A stretch of 64,000 bases of DNA from Flavobacterium johnsoniae (GTDB lineage Bacteria; Bacteroidota; Bacteroidia; Flavobacteriales; Flavobacteriaceae). The position numbers were made by a program, and so were the translations under genes. A model generated the notes under the pieces. The model saw only the letters and a list, made by a program, of their open reading frames with translations, ran no database searches and had not been told where the DNA came from. Positions within the stretch are counted from its first letter, which is position 1; every line of letters begins with the position of its first letter. Positions 50,101 to 59,414 of the stretch are shown piece after piece. The stretch is taken from positions 186,001 to 250,000 of the forward strand of contig NZ_MLFK01000002.1 of the NCBI RefSeq assembly GCF_001879205.1, written 5' to 3'.

Positions 50101-53100
50101 ATTACAACAGGAAATTATGAAGGCAAAATATTTCATCAGGAAACGTATCACCTTCAAAATAAAGAATTAACAATTAAAATTCCGCTTAAAAAAGAATTTG
50201 AAAAAGAATTAAAAATAAGTTTCGAAAGCGTATTTGAAAATGAAACTTTCAATAATGAAATTGAAGTACTTCTAAAAACTTCACTCCCAAAACTGGACTT
50301 TAGTGTGGAAAGTTTCAGAAATAAAATACAGCCTGGAAGCAGCGAAAACTGGTCCTTTAAACTCAATGCGGCTAATGCGAAAAAAGAGGCAGAAGTTTTA
50401 GCGTCTATGTATGATAGTTCACTAGATCAATTCGCAACAAAAAGCTGGAATATCCTAGGTTTTAATGATTATATCAACAACGAAAGCAACAGAAAATCCC
50501 GCTTAGGTTTTGATAAAACATATGTCTCTATAAATAATTTAAACACTCCATACAGGCAAATAGAACTCAATAACGAAACGACTAAATTAATGTGGTTTGG
50601 ATTTAATTTTAATAACGACCAAAGAGCTTTTTACATTCAAAAAGAATATCAAAAACAACTGAACAAAAAGTTTAAAAAACCAAAAAATGCAAAAGTAATC
50701 TACGGATCTGTTACGGATAAATCAAACCAGCCCCTTCCGGGAGTCACAATTACAGTAAAAGGAACTCAAAGAAGTACATCATCAGATTATGATGGTTATT
50801 TCGAAATTGAAGCGGCAGGAACAGAAGAACTTGTATTTAGCTACATTGCCTGCAAAAGCCAGACTATCTTAATAAATAATCAAAAGAATATTAATGTTGT
50901 TTTAGAGGAAGACTCAAATGGTTTAGAAGAAGTTGTTGTAGTAGGATATGGCAAAACAACAAAAAGAAATATGACGGCTGCCGCCGTAAAATTAAAATCA
51001 GTTATTTCAGAAGAGGTTCAGGAAGATAATAATGTTTATAATTCCGCTGCTGTGCCACAAGCTCTGGCCGGAAGCGCCGCAGGAATTATAATTAGAGGAA
51101 ATTCAACAATTAACGCAGGAATTACTCTATATGTTATAGATGGAGAAATTGCTTCTGAAAATGAGGCTAACAAAATAAATCCTTCAGACATTCTTTCAAT
51201 AGATGTTTTAAAAGGTGAAAAAGCAACAGCCCTTTACGGAAGCAGAGCTGTAAACGGAGCCATAATCATTACAACCAAAAAATCCTTAGAAGCTTTAAAC
51301 CAGGTAAAAGCAAGAAAAAATCTCTCTGAAACTGCTTTCTTTTTACCTAATCTAAGAACGGATGCAAAAGGAAAAGTAAGTTTCACTTTTACATCTCCTG
51401 AAGCTTTGACTGCCTGGAAACTTCGTTTATTGGCACATAACAAAGATGCTGTTTCCGGTTATTTGGAGAAAAGCGTGATCACACAAAAAGAAATGATGGT
51501 TCTTCCAAATTTCCCTCGATTCTTTAGAGAAAAAGACACGATTGTAATTAGTGCCAAAATTTCGAATGTTACGAATGAAACAAAAACAGGAATTGCCATT
51601 TTACAGCTTTTTGATGCAGTAACCATGCAGCCAATCGACGCCAAAATGCTGAATGCAAAAAACATCAAAAACTTTACGGTTGGAGCTTTTGGGAATACAA
51701 CGACTAGCTGGACAATTTCTATTCCTGAAGGTTTACAGGGTGTTCAGTATAAAATTCTGGCAAAATCGGGTAATTTTTCAGACGGAGAAGAAAACATTCT
51801 GCCTGTTTTAACAAACAATATGCTCGTTACCGAAAGTATTCCAATTTGGGTTCGTGAGAACTCCACAAAAGAATACACGTTTGAGAATTTAAAAAACAAC
51901 AATTCATCAACCTTAAAAAATCATCAATTTACATTTGAATATACTTCAAACCCAACCTGGATTGCAATTCAGTCTCTGCCGTATTTAATGGAATACGAAC
52001 ACGAATGTGCCGAACAGACTTTTGCGCGTTTTTATGCCAATGCTCTGGCTTCAGAAATTATTTCTGATAATCCAAAAATTGCAGCTGTTTTTGAAAACTG
52101 GAGAAAGCACGGAAAACCCATTTCTAAATTAGAAGAAAACGAAGAACTAAAATCAATCATTATTGCCGAAACGCCTTGGCTAAATGATTCTCAAAGCGAA
52201 GATGAGAAGAAAAAGAATCTGGCACTTTTATTCGATCTGGAAAAAATGAAAACTTCACAGGAAACTGCTTTTGAAAAATTAAAACAAAAACAAAAAGCAT
52301 CAGGCGGTTTTTCATGGTTTGAGGGCGGTTACGAAAGCGAATACATTACCAGACATATTCTGGCAGGTTTAGGGCATTTGCAGAAATTGAGCAAAAACGA
52401 AACATCAAAAATTGATGCCATCGCTAAAACCGGAATTCCATATTTAGATGGTAAGTTTTTAGATTATCATAAAAGCAGAACCAAAAACTTAAAAACAACT
52501 GATAAATTAATCTGGATCAATCCGTATTCTGATTTGCATTATTTGTATACCAGAAGTTTTTATTTAGAGAAATATCCGCTTTCTGACACTTTAAAGAAGG
52601 CAACTAAGCTGTATTTAGAAACTGCCAAAAAAGACTGGCTGAATTATTCGGTCTATGAAAAAGGATTAGCAGCTTTAACTTTGAATCGTTTTGGCGAAAA
52701 AGAAACAGCGAAAAAGATAATTGAAAGCCTAAAAGAAACTTCATCAACCAATGAAGATTTAGGAATGTACTGGATTGCCAATAAATCTGGATGGTATTGG
52801 TATCAGGCGCCAATAGAAACTCAGGCTTTATTAATTGAGGCTTTCGCCGAAGTAAATAATGACACCAAATCTGTTGATGCCATGAAAGTGTGGTTATTAA
52901 AAAACAAACAAACCAAAAACTGGCCAACTACAAAATCCACAACCGAAGCTATTTATGCTTTATTAATGCAGGGAACAGACTGGCTTTCTGTAAAAGATAA
53001 TACTGTTATAAAATTAGGAGATGAAAAAATCATAACTAAAAAACTGTCTGCAACTGAAAAAGAAGCAGAAACTGGTTATATAAAACTAAACTGGAAAGCC

Positions 53101-53643
53101 GAAGAAGTAAAAAAAGAAATGGCTTCGATAAGTATCCAGAACAAATCGAAAGTTCCTGGATTTGGAGGTGTTTACTGGCAGTATTTTGAAGATTTGGATA
53201 AAATCAAAAATAATTCAGGATCAGTTTTATCTGTTTCGAAGGAATTATATCTAAAGAAGAATACATTAAAAGGAAATGAATTAGAAAAGATCACTTCTAA
53301 AAATGCTCTAAAAATCGGAGATTTGGTTACGGTTCGATTAATCATTACTTCTAAAGAAGATACAGAATATATCTACTTAAAAGATATGCGTGCTTCTTGT
53401 TTTGAACCTGTAAATGTTCTTTCAGAATATCAGTATAAAGATCGTTTGGGTTATTACATGAGTACAAAAGATGCTGCAACGCATTTTTTCTTCGACCAGA
53501 TCAACAAAGGAACTTATGTTTTAGAATATGACATAAGAGTAAATAACAGCGGAGAATTCTCAAACGGAATTACAACAATTCAAAGTATGTACGCGCCAGA
53601 ATTTGCAAGTCATACCAAAGGAATTCGAGTGAAAATTAATTAA
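47146..53643 (+). CDS. Alpha-2-macroglobulin family protein with internal CarboxypepD_reg and TonB-plug segment
   Basis: A 2165-residue secreted protein. Signal peptide MKNIVFAFLLISTLIFGQ, with no lipobox. An N-terminal helical region (to about 430) and macroglobulin domains follow, with the MG2 motif DRAIYRPGQTVYYKG at about 568. Residues about 1184-1380 are foreign to ordinary A2Ms: YGSVTDKSNQPLPGVTITV is a CarboxypepD_reg-like domain, EEVVVVGYG a TonB-box-like linker, and TLYVIDGEI with INPSDILSIDVLKGEKATAL a SusC-type plug with no barrel. The A2M domain resumes with SPEALTAWKLRLLAHN. The thioester motif is intact as CAEQ at Cys1621 in YEHECAEQTFARF, then a long helical thioester-domain barrel (GGFSWFEGGY). 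It probably traps attacking proteases at the cell surface or periplasm; the role of the plug is unknown. Confidence 0.9.
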   Translation: MKNIVFAFLLISTLIFGQQNDKKWDNVIALENEGKIKSANEIVSKIYKKAISQKDEVQMIKCFFYQSKYMQILEENAQTKILNNLKTNIERVSIPSQSLLNLVYAKCLNDYLNRNIYKIRNRTNMTSLSDDFLTWSENNFNDQINTALKKSIENEAVLKNISLTKYEATFDFSTLEKFKKENLYDYIIKENIILYSTKIRDWEINKEDFISFKEDLLGSSNAFIKLNFDFVTNENLRLVLSLYQKQETINPETKNQWERIQFCKTYLINADDKYFSLLNQLQKNTTDESLIQKIQLEKAVFLVQNASKETHPDYNIKAVASLDSILKINNRSNTYKLALQKKENILYKSIQAQLQKYSYNDENTRAYIRYKNVEKLKISFYKINQKQLKEFKKFGYKKDSLSNAIILKKQPIKSEIHTLLNKKDFFEYTTEVLLPKLKTGTYLAYFESDSDVQDKKTVAFETISISNLSVLASQTKSKETFQVLDRKSGKPVENASIESPSFSIKTDKNGIAINEQKHNNYNYENLIVSTQNDTLSIDKNYISYNTEYLAKSNKSDEDSDGKVEFYLDRAIYRPGQTVYYKGIAFCKKDNKKVIVSNTSFKIIVKDVNDKNVKEFDVTTNNFGSFSGEFELPKNGLTGSFRIKAEEPIDYEKDIIYDKAEKDHPFWDHVNFQNSELSFNVEEYKRPKFEVTFDPKKENFQVNQSIKIKGTAKAFAGSNISDGKVIYTVTRYTSYYRNYYTQDQNEIVASGETKTDASGKFIVDFVALPSKNSKKEQLPIFNYRIRASVTDINGETHETETTVKVGYHDLALTVAVPDVIETKNKNQIKLSSTNLNGEFLAAKGEIKIFFIKPFSSKLKQRVFPQPEIEGISDQEFEKLFPYEKNQKIKDSVKETLVYTKTIDTQKDKNVVLDFISNYKSGNYKVVFSAKDSFENPIESIAEFQLIQSKDQFDPSSLLKVNQVNTDPKKDGFVLVKLTSVVPELYVITTGNYEGKIFHQETYHLQNKELTIKIPLKKEFEKELKISFESVFENETFNNEIEVLLKTSLPKLDFSVESFRNKIQPGSSENWSFKLNAANAKKEAEVLASMYDSSLDQFATKSWNILGFNDYINNESNRKSRLGFDKTYVSINNLNTPYRQIELNNETTKLMWFGFNFNNDQRAFYIQKEYQKQLNKKFKKPKNAKVIYGSVTDKSNQPLPGVTITVKGTQRSTSSDYDGYFEIEAAGTEELVFSYIACKSQTILINNQKNINVVLEEDSNGLEEVVVVGYGKTTKRNMTAAAVKLKSVISEEVQEDNNVYNSAAVPQALAGSAAGIIIRGNSTINAGITLYVIDGEIASENEANKINPSDILSIDVLKGEKATALYGSRAVNGAIIITTKKSLEALNQVKARKNLSETAFFLPNLRTDAKGKVSFTFTSPEALTAWKLRLLAHNKDAVSGYLEKSVITQKEMMVLPNFPRFFREKDTIVISAKISNVTNETKTGIAILQLFDAVTMQPIDAKMLNAKNIKNFTVGAFGNTTTSWTISIPEGLQGVQYKILAKSGNFSDGEENILPVLTNNMLVTESIPIWVRENSTKEYTFENLKNNNSSTLKNHQFTFEYTSNPTWIAIQSLPYLMEYEHECAEQTFARFYANALASEIISDNPKIAAVFENWRKHGKPISKLEENEELKSIIIAETPWLNDSQSEDEKKKNLALLFDLEKMKTSQETAFEKLKQKQKASGGFSWFEGGYESEYITRHILAGLGHLQKLSKNETSKIDAIAKTGIPYLDGKFLDYHKSRTKNLKTTDKLIWINPYSDLHYLYTRSFYLEKYPLSDTLKKATKLYLETAKKDWLNYSVYEKGLAALTLNRFGEKETAKKIIESLKETSSTNEDLGMYWIANKSGWYWYQAPIETQALLIEAFAEVNNDTKSVDAMKVWLLKNKQTKNWPTTKSTTEAIYALLMQGTDWLSVKDNTVIKLGDEKIITKKLSATEKEAETGYIKLNWKAEEVKKEMASISIQNKSKVPGFGGVYWQYFEDLDKIKNNSGSVLSVSKELYLKKNTLKGNELEKITSKNALKIGDLVTVRLIITSKEDTEYIYLKDMRASCFEPVNVLSEYQYKDRLGYYMSTKDAATHFFFDQINKGTYVLEYDIRVNNSGEFSNGITTIQSMYAPEFASHTKGIRVKIN

Positions 53644-53650
53644 AAAACAA

Positions 53651-53686
53651 AAAACCCGACAAATTTTTAAAAAATCTGTCGGGTTT
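53651..53686. terminator. Terminator between the A2M gene and the S46 peptidase gene
   Basis: The stem AAAACCCGACAAATTTTT paired with its complement ending TGTCGGGTTT, one mismatch. It lies between convergent stops at 53643 and 53707, so it serves both. Confidence 0.85.
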
Positions 53687-53706
53687 ACTTTTATAAGAAA
53701 TTGAGA

Positions 53707-55851
53707 TTATTTCACAATCGTTAATTCATCTACAATGTTTTTAGCTCCAGCGTATTTATCAATAATCCAAAGTACATAACGAATATCAACGTTGATAGTT
53801 CTTTGTAATTTAGAATCAAAAATAACGTCACCAGCCATTGCTTCAATGTTTCCGTCAAAAGCAATTCCAATTAATTCTCCTTTTCCGTTAAGAACCGGTG
53901 AACCAGAATTTCCTCCTGTAATATCATTATCAGTTAAGAAGTTAACCGGCATATAACCTGCTTTATCAGCATATTGTCCAAAATCTTTTGCTTTGTTTAA
54001 TTCCAACAAACGTTTTGGCAAGTCAAATTCCTGATCTCCTGCTTTATACTTTTTCACCATGCTTTCCATAGTAGTATAATTATTGATTTTAGCATCGTTA
54101 CGAGGATCTGCAGGTAAAGCACGAACTTTTCCGTAAGTTAATCTTAAAGTAGAGTTTGCATCAGGATATTGAATCGCGTTTAATTTTGATTCTCTTAAAC
54201 CTTCAACTAATTCACGGTAAGCAGTTGCAAAACCATCATCAGCTTTTGCCTGATCATCTGTTTTAGAACGGTATTTTGTCAATAAGTCGTTAGAAATAAT
54301 ATATAACGGATCGTGTACAATTGCTAAAGGTTTAGGATCAGCCATAAAAGCCAATACTTTTTCTTTAGTTGTAAAATAACTTACATCTGTCGCTTTTGCC
54401 ACATCTGCAGTAAAGTCACCATTGTTTTCTGATTTCATTTTAGCTACTTGCGTTGCTAAACCATATTCAGATGCTTTAGAAGCGTATAAGTTTAACTGCG
54501 CAGTTAAAACATCTTTTTCTAATGGTGCATAAAACTCTCCATAAATGTTTTCGATCATGGCATTAATCTTAGGAAGCATTTCTGCTTTCTTAGCGTCATT
54601 TTCATTATAATAAGCAATAAGTGCGTTTCCTAAATTTGCAGGACCTGTTGCATAACTAGATGTACGTAAAAGCTGCGTTAAGTAATTATCATGACGTGCT
54701 TTTAAGTTTGTTTCTCTGTAATAGTCATTAATAGTTGGAATAACATTTTCATATTTTTCCTTATTAGCCGGTTTACTCGCCCATTCGTAGAACTTATCTT
54801 CCTGTTGTGTTTTAGTTTCTACAGTTCCTGCTTTTGTTAAAGCATCGATCATTCCCTGACGGTTTTTCCAGTAGTTTGCTGTCGAAGCATATTTAGAAGC
54901 ATACTGTAAACGAACAGTTGCATCTTTATCCATATACTTTTTCATTACGTCCATTCCGGTTTTAGCACCTTCAACCCACGCAGGATATGCATATTTAATG
55001 TTTTGCTCAATTCCACCTGCAGGCATCCAGCGGTTTGTTCTTCCCGGATAACCTAAGATCATAGCAAAATCATTTTCTTTAACACCTTTAATACTTACAG
55101 GTAAGTAATGTTTTGGTTTCAAAGGCACATTATCTTTAGAATATAGATCAGGATTTCCGTCTTTATCAGCATATACTCTAAACATAGAGAAATCTCCAGT
55201 TTGACGAGGCCACTCCCAGTTGTCTGTATCACCTCCAAATTTACCAACGCTTTCTGGTGGTGTTCCTACTAAACGAACATCTGTATAATCTTGATAAACG
55301 AAATAGTAATATTCATTTCCTTGAAAGAAAGGACGAACAGAAACGGTATATTTTCCGCCTTCATTATTTTCTTTTTCAATCAAAGCAATTTCTTGCTGAA
55401 TAACTTTGTTTCTTTCAGTTTCTGTCATTTTATCATTTACTTTTGATAAAATTCTTTTAGAAACATCATCCATACGCACAAAGAAACGCACGTATAAAGA
55501 TTTTGGTTTCATTTCGGCACTTTTTTGTTTTGCCCAAAAACCATCTTTTAAATAGTTTTGCTCAGCTGTAGAAAGTTCAGCAATTGCATTATATCCACAG
55601 TGGTGATTTGTTAAAACCAATCCTTCTTTAGAAACGATTTCTGCTGTACATCCTCCGTTAAATTGTACAATTGCATCTTTCAGACTATGGTGATTAATAC
55701 TGTAAATTTCTTCGGCTGTTAATTGCAAGCCCATTTTCTCCATATCTCTATGGTTCAATCTTTCGATAAACATCAAAAACCACATACCTTCATCTGCTCT
55801 TACAGGAAAAGCCATAAGACACATGGTCAAGAATAAAACTATTTTTTTCAT
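53707..55851 (-). CDS. S46 family dipeptidyl-peptidase, DPP7-type
   Basis: A 714-residue exported serine exopeptidase releasing dipeptides from oligopeptides. Signal peptide MKKIVLFLTMCLMAFPVRA. Catalytic His84 lies in LTNHHCGYNAI; the catalytic Ser649 in TGGNSGSPVLNG. The S46 region QTGDFSMFRVY holds the likely catalytic Asp. The specificity residue 18 positions after the serine is Gly (Gly667, in AFDGNIEAM). In DPP11 enzymes it is Arg, so cleavage after hydrophobic or neutral residues is predicted, not after Asp/Glu. Its location beside an A2M gene suggests shared periplasmic peptide handling, not proven. Confidence 0.93.
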   Translation of the reverse strand: MKKIVLFLTMCLMAFPVRADEGMWFLMFIERLNHRDMEKMGLQLTAEEIYSINHHSLKDAIVQFNGGCTAEIVSKEGLVLTNHHCGYNAIAELSTAEQNYLKDGFWAKQKSAEMKPKSLYVRFFVRMDDVSKRILSKVNDKMTETERNKVIQQEIALIEKENNEGGKYTVSVRPFFQGNEYYYFVYQDYTDVRLVGTPPESVGKFGGDTDNWEWPRQTGDFSMFRVYADKDGNPDLYSKDNVPLKPKHYLPVSIKGVKENDFAMILGYPGRTNRWMPAGGIEQNIKYAYPAWVEGAKTGMDVMKKYMDKDATVRLQYASKYASTANYWKNRQGMIDALTKAGTVETKTQQEDKFYEWASKPANKEKYENVIPTINDYYRETNLKARHDNYLTQLLRTSSYATGPANLGNALIAYYNENDAKKAEMLPKINAMIENIYGEFYAPLEKDVLTAQLNLYASKASEYGLATQVAKMKSENNGDFTADVAKATDVSYFTTKEKVLAFMADPKPLAIVHDPLYIISNDLLTKYRSKTDDQAKADDGFATAYRELVEGLRESKLNAIQYPDANSTLRLTYGKVRALPADPRNDAKINNYTTMESMVKKYKAGDQEFDLPKRLLELNKAKDFGQYADKAGYMPVNFLTDNDITGGNSGSPVLNGKGELIGIAFDGNIEAMAGDVIFDSKLQRTINVDIRYVLWIIDKYAGAKNIVDELTIVK

Positions 55852-56164
55852 GTTATTTTGTTTAAGTCCTTCGAATATAACTCATTTTCGCAAAAAAAAT
55901 AAACTTTAAAGGCAAAAACAAAACATATTAAACAAATCCAAAGATGATTTTGCGAAATTCATAATTTGTATAAGTCAACTCTTAACGTTAATTAAGCGAA
56001 TAAAAAGTCACAAAAGAATCAAAAGATTAAAATTATTAAAGATATAAAACTAAAAAAACACGTTATTTATAATAATAAACTTTCAAAACAAAATAAATAT
56101 AATAAAACATTTCTTACATTAATAAATATTATAAATTTGCTGTCTATTCAAAAAAAATAAAAGA
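55852..56164. other. AT-rich divergent intergenic region
   Basis: A 313-nt gap between divergent genes. It is extremely A-rich. The only recognisable signal is a TAAATTTG box toward the plus-strand barrel gene. No RNA gene or repeat was seen. Confidence 0.6.
56132..56139 (+). promoter_or_regulatory. Predicted -7 element of the small barrel gene
   Basis: TAAATTTG matches TAnnTTTG and lies 25 nt before the ATG. The -33 region reads TTTC rather than TTTG. Confidence 0.5.
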
Positions 56165-56695
56165 ATGAAAAAACTACTATTAGCAGTTGTATTTTTAACA
56201 ACAACAATTGTAAGTGCCCAAAAGGGTTCAGTTTTATTAGGCGGTAACGTAGGTTATTCTTACGAAAAAATTGGAGAATCTAAATTAGAAAACTTCGAAT
56301 TCTCTCCAAAAGTAGGTTATCAATTTGCAGATAAATGGACAGCTGGAGTTGAAGGATCTATTATGAATGTAAAAACTACAGGACTCGACAAAACCGAAAA
56401 ATACAAAATTGGAGGTTTCGTGCGTTACTCGGTGCCGCTTTCTGAGATATTCTCTGTTTTCGCAGATTTAGGAGCTGGTTACCAAAGCACTTCATTAAAT
56501 GATGCAAAAGGAATGTATGCAAACTTAACTCCTGCATTATTTATCAACATGAAAAGAGGATTTGGTTTAAACTTTTCTATTGGAGGTATAAACTATGATA
56601 ACCTGGATGGAAAAAATGATCCAAGACAAGAACGTTTAGGTTTTGACTTTGGTAAAACTTTTAACATTGGAGTTTCTAAAAACTTTGCATTATAA
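56165..56695 (+). CDS. Small outer-membrane beta-barrel protein
   Basis: A 176-residue protein with signal peptide MKKLLLAVVFLTTTIVSAQ. Eight alternating amphipathic strands (for example GSVLLGGNVGYSYEK, KWTAGVEGSIMNVKT, KIGGFVRYSVPLSEIFSVFADLGAGYQ) and the terminal phenylalanine pattern FNIGVSKNFAL mark an OmpA/OmpW-sized eight-strand barrel. Function is unknown. It is a single-gene unit ending at a strong terminator. Confidence 0.82.
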   Translation: MKKLLLAVVFLTTTIVSAQKGSVLLGGNVGYSYEKIGESKLENFEFSPKVGYQFADKWTAGVEGSIMNVKTTGLDKTEKYKIGGFVRYSVPLSEIFSVFADLGAGYQSTSLNDAKGMYANLTPALFINMKRGFGLNFSIGGINYDNLDGKNDPRQERLGFDFGKTFNIGVSKNFAL

Positions 56696-56726
56696 TTTAA
56701 AGGATTGAAGTTAAAAAGTAATCCTA

Positions 56727-56786
56727 TACTTTTTGTTTTTTCGCACAAAAAGTAAAAAACCCGACAATGGAAATTGTCGGGTTTTT
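56727..56786. terminator. Double hairpin terminator between the barrel gene and obgE
   Basis: The first stem is TACTTTTTGT / ACAAAAAGTA (56727-56754). The second, stronger stem AAAAACCCGACAAT / ATTGTCGGGTTTTT (56755-56768 and 56773-56786) has a 4-nt loop and T-runs on both strands. It separates convergent genes. Confidence 0.9.
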
Positions 56787-56806
56787 AATTTATAAATAAC
56801 TTAATA

Positions 56807-57808
56807 TTATTCATTAAGCATTTTCCAAAGCTTATCCTTTAAATCTGTCAGACCTTGTTGTGCAACAGACGAAATAAACATATACGGCACATCTTTAAAA
56901 GAAACATCCAGTTCCGCTTTCAGTTCTGCTTTCAGCTCGTCATCCAGCATATCACATTTCGATATAACTAAAAGACGTTCTTTGTCCAGCATCTCCGGAT
57001 TATATTTCGTTAATTCATTAACCAAAATATCATATTCTGCTTTAATATCCGGGGTATCAACCGGAACCAAAAACAATAAAGTTGAGTTACGCTCAATATG
57101 ACGCAGGAAATAATGCCCCAAGCCTTTTCCCTCTGCTGCTCCTTCAATAATCCCGGGAATATCGGCAATTACAAAAGACTGAAAATCTCTGTAAGCTACA
57201 ATTCCTAAGTTTGGTTTTAAGGTAGTAAACGGGTAATCTGCAATTTTTGGTTTTGCCGAAGTTAATACAGACAATAAAGTAGATTTTCCTGCATTAGGAA
57301 AACCAACTAAACCAACATCTGCCAGAACTTTCAGTTCCAGAATAACATCCATCTCTAAACCTGGCAAACCAGGCTGTGCATAACGTGGTGTTTGGTTTGT
57401 CGAACTTCTAAAATGCCAGTTTCCTAAACCTCCTTTTCCTCCTTTTGCAAGAATTCTTTTTTCGCCGTCTTCTGTAATTTCAAAAAGTGTTTCCCCGGTT
57501 TCTTTGTCTTTTACAACAGTTCCCAGAGGTACTTCAATAAATTTATCATCTCCATCTGCTCCCGTGCTTCGGTCTCCTCCACCATCTCCACCGTGTCCGG
57601 CTTTAATGTGACGCGCAAACTTTAAATGAAATAATGTCCAGAGTCCTTTATTTCCCACTAAATATACATGTCCTCCGCGACCGCCATCTCCTCCGTCGGG
57701 ACCACCTTTTTCAATAAATTTCTCTCTATGTAAATGCGTAGATCCTTTTCCTCCTTTTCCGGACGAAACATATATCTTAACGTAATCTACAAAATTTCCT
57801 TCTGTCAT
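56807..57808 (-). CDS. obgE: GTPase ObgE/CgtA
   Basis: A ribosome-assembly GTPase. It has 333 residues. The N-terminal Obg domain is glycine-rich ([21 protein letters not shown], quoted by [17 protein letters not shown]). The G domain has P-loop GFPNAGKST, switch [16 protein letters not shown] and SKCDML. It ends after the G domain, so it is the short form without a C-terminal OCT domain. On the same strand and in the same order as adk and hpt. Confidence 0.96.
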   Translation of the reverse strand: MTEGNFVDYVKIYVSSGKGGKGSTHLHREKFIEKGGPDGGDGGRGGHVYLVGNKGLWTLFHLKFARHIKAGHGGDGGGDRSTGADGDDKFIEVPLGTVVKDKETGETLFEITEDGEKRILAKGGKGGLGNWHFRSSTNQTPRYAQPGLPGLEMDVILELKVLADVGLVGFPNAGKSTLLSVLTSAKPKIADYPFTTLKPNLGIVAYRDFQSFVIADIPGIIEGAAEGKGLGHYFLRHIERNSTLLFLVPVDTPDIKAEYDILVNELTKYNPEMLDKERLLVISKCDMLDDELKAELKAELDVSFKDVPYMFISSVAQQGLTDLKDKLWKMLNE

Positions 57809-57827
57809 TTTTTCTTGTTTATGTGTA

Positions 57828-57902
57828 GTTTCAAAGTTTCAGGTTTCAAGTTCAAGTTAAGTGCGTAAGCTAACCTGAAACCTGAAACTTTAAACTTGAA
57901 AC
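57828..57902. repeat. Intergenic inverted repeat, GTTTCAGGTTTCA family, copy 2
   Basis: A 75-nt imperfect palindrome: GTTTCAAAGTTTCAGGTTTC on the left, GAAACCTGAAACTTTAAACT on the right, and GTGCGTAAGC in the loop. The arms share the GTTTCAGGTTTCA core with copy 1 at 2714. It lies between the CNNM gene and obgE. Confidence 0.72.
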
Positions 57903-57911
57903 AAATTCTCT

Positions 57912-59186
57912 CTACTCTTTAAGCGCTTTTACAAGTACTTTATCAATTTTTACACCGTCCATATCGACTACTTCTAACACAAATTTTTGCCAAACTAGTT
58001 TTTCTCCTTCTTTTGGAATATGAGAAAGCTCGGTCATAATCATACCGCTTACGGTGTTAACTTCGTAATCATTTGTTAATTCGTCCAGTTCAAAATACGT
58101 TAAAAAATCGTGCAGTGAATAGTGACCGTCAACCAGCCAAGATCCATCTTCACGCTCTATAAGCTGGAATTCATCTTTATAAAATTCAGATGCATCACCT
58201 ACTAAAGCTTCCAGAATATCATTTAGGGTAATCATTCCCTGAAAAACTCCATACTCATCTGAAACTAATGCATAATGTACTCCTGTTTTTTTGAAATTCT
58301 CCAAAGCTTTGTAAGCTGTTGTTTGTTCCATTAAATAAGGTGCATCAGTCATTATAGACGACAAATCGAAGTTATCGTTTTCGATACTGGCAAATATATT
58401 TTTAAGCGTTACAACGCCTACAATATCATCATAATTATCATTATAAACCGGATATACAGCGTGTAAATCCTGAACAACTAGTTCTTTGATTTTAATTCTG
58501 TCAGCCGTTAACGGAAGCATATCTACTGATTTTCGGTGCGTCATAAGCGAGCTTACTTTACGGTCTCCAATATGAAAAACACGCTCTACAATATCTTGCT
58601 CAATTTCCTGAACCTCACCTACCTCTGTTCCTTCTTTTATTATTGCTTTAATTTCTTCCTCGGTCACTTTTCCATCAGCAGTTGGTTTTATCTGCAAAAC
58701 ATTCAATAGAAAATCTGTCGAAGATGTCAGCAGCCAAATGAACGGCGCCGTGATAATCGAAACTACTTTCATGGGCATGGCTACCATTTTTGCAATCGAT
58801 TCCGGATAGTTTAATCCAATTCGTTTTGGAAGTAATTCACCTAAAACTAAAGAGAAAAATGTTAAAACAACCACTACAATTCCAACCGCAATAGAATGCG
58901 CGTAAGGTTTTAAAGCAGCAAATCCTGCCACGAACAATTCTACGTCCATTGTAATTTTATCACCACTGTAAATACCCGTCAAAATTCCAATTAAGGTGAT
59001 TCCGATTTGTACAGTTGATAAAAATTTGTTTGGAGAATTGGCTAGATCGAGCGCTGTTTTGGCACTTTTATTTCCTTTTTTTGCTGCTGTTTCCAGTCTA
59101 TTTTTTCGTGCAGAAATCAATGCAATTTCTGACATCGAGAAAACTCCATTTAATAGTATTAGAAAAAATATTATTAGTATTTCCAA
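57912..59186 (-). CDS. CNNM/CorC (hemolysin-type) transmembrane protein with CBS domains
   Basis: A 424-residue inner-membrane protein. DUF21 membrane domain at residues about 1-180 (LLNGVFSMSEIALISARKNRLE is the CNNM start). Two CBS domains follow (MTHRKSVDMLPLTADRIKIKELV, AVYPVYNDNYDDIVGVVTLKNIF). A C-terminal CorC/HlyC domain holds DGSWLVDGHYSLHDF. The family includes Mg2+/Co2+ transport or ion-sensing proteins; hemolysis is not implied. It sits between adk and obgE. Confidence 0.9.
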   Translation of the reverse strand: MEILIIFFLILLNGVFSMSEIALISARKNRLETAAKKGNKSAKTALDLANSPNKFLSTVQIGITLIGILTGIYSGDKITMDVELFVAGFAALKPYAHSIAVGIVVVVLTFFSLVLGELLPKRIGLNYPESIAKMVAMPMKVVSIITAPFIWLLTSSTDFLLNVLQIKPTADGKVTEEEIKAIIKEGTEVGEVQEIEQDIVERVFHIGDRKVSSLMTHRKSVDMLPLTADRIKIKELVVQDLHAVYPVYNDNYDDIVGVVTLKNIFASIENDNFDLSSIMTDAPYLMEQTTAYKALENFKKTGVHYALVSDEYGVFQGMITLNDILEALVGDASEFYKDEFQLIEREDGSWLVDGHYSLHDFLTYFELDELTNDYEVNTVSGMIMTELSHIPKEGEKLVWQKFVLEVVDMDGVKIDKVLVKALKE

Positions 59187-59373
59187 TGTTTAGTAGATTC
59201 GTTATTTGTTTGGTTCGTTATTATATATTTAATTTTTGCTGTTTTTTTAGCCCGCCTCAACACATCGTGAGAAGTACTCCTCTAAAAAAACTAATTTTTC
59301 TTACCAGAAAACACTTCACTCCCAAGATCTTGAGAGATACTCATTTTATGGACAGAAAAATAGTTCTTTAGCG

Positions 59374-59391
59374 TCCCGACAGCTATCGGGA
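59374..59391. repeat. Palindrome TCCCGA-CAGCTA-TCGGGA
   Basis: A perfect 6-bp GC-rich inverted repeat with a 6-nt loop, in the AT-rich gap past the adk stop. It has no T-run on either side. Possibly the core of a dispersed intergenic repeat; only one copy is visible here. Confidence 0.4.
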
Positions 59392-59414
59392 TGTAACGTA
59401 CAGCTGGAAAGCTT

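Noticed and set aside
53651..56786. AAACCCGACA stems at 53651 and 56755 as a repeat family
   Set aside because: Both are ordinary terminators between convergent genes; the shared 10-nt core may be chance, since the loops and outer sequences differ.
59015..59371. A plus-strand frame opposite the CNNM gene start and its upstream gap
   Set aside because: Mostly antisense to a well-supported gene; no signal or family pattern.
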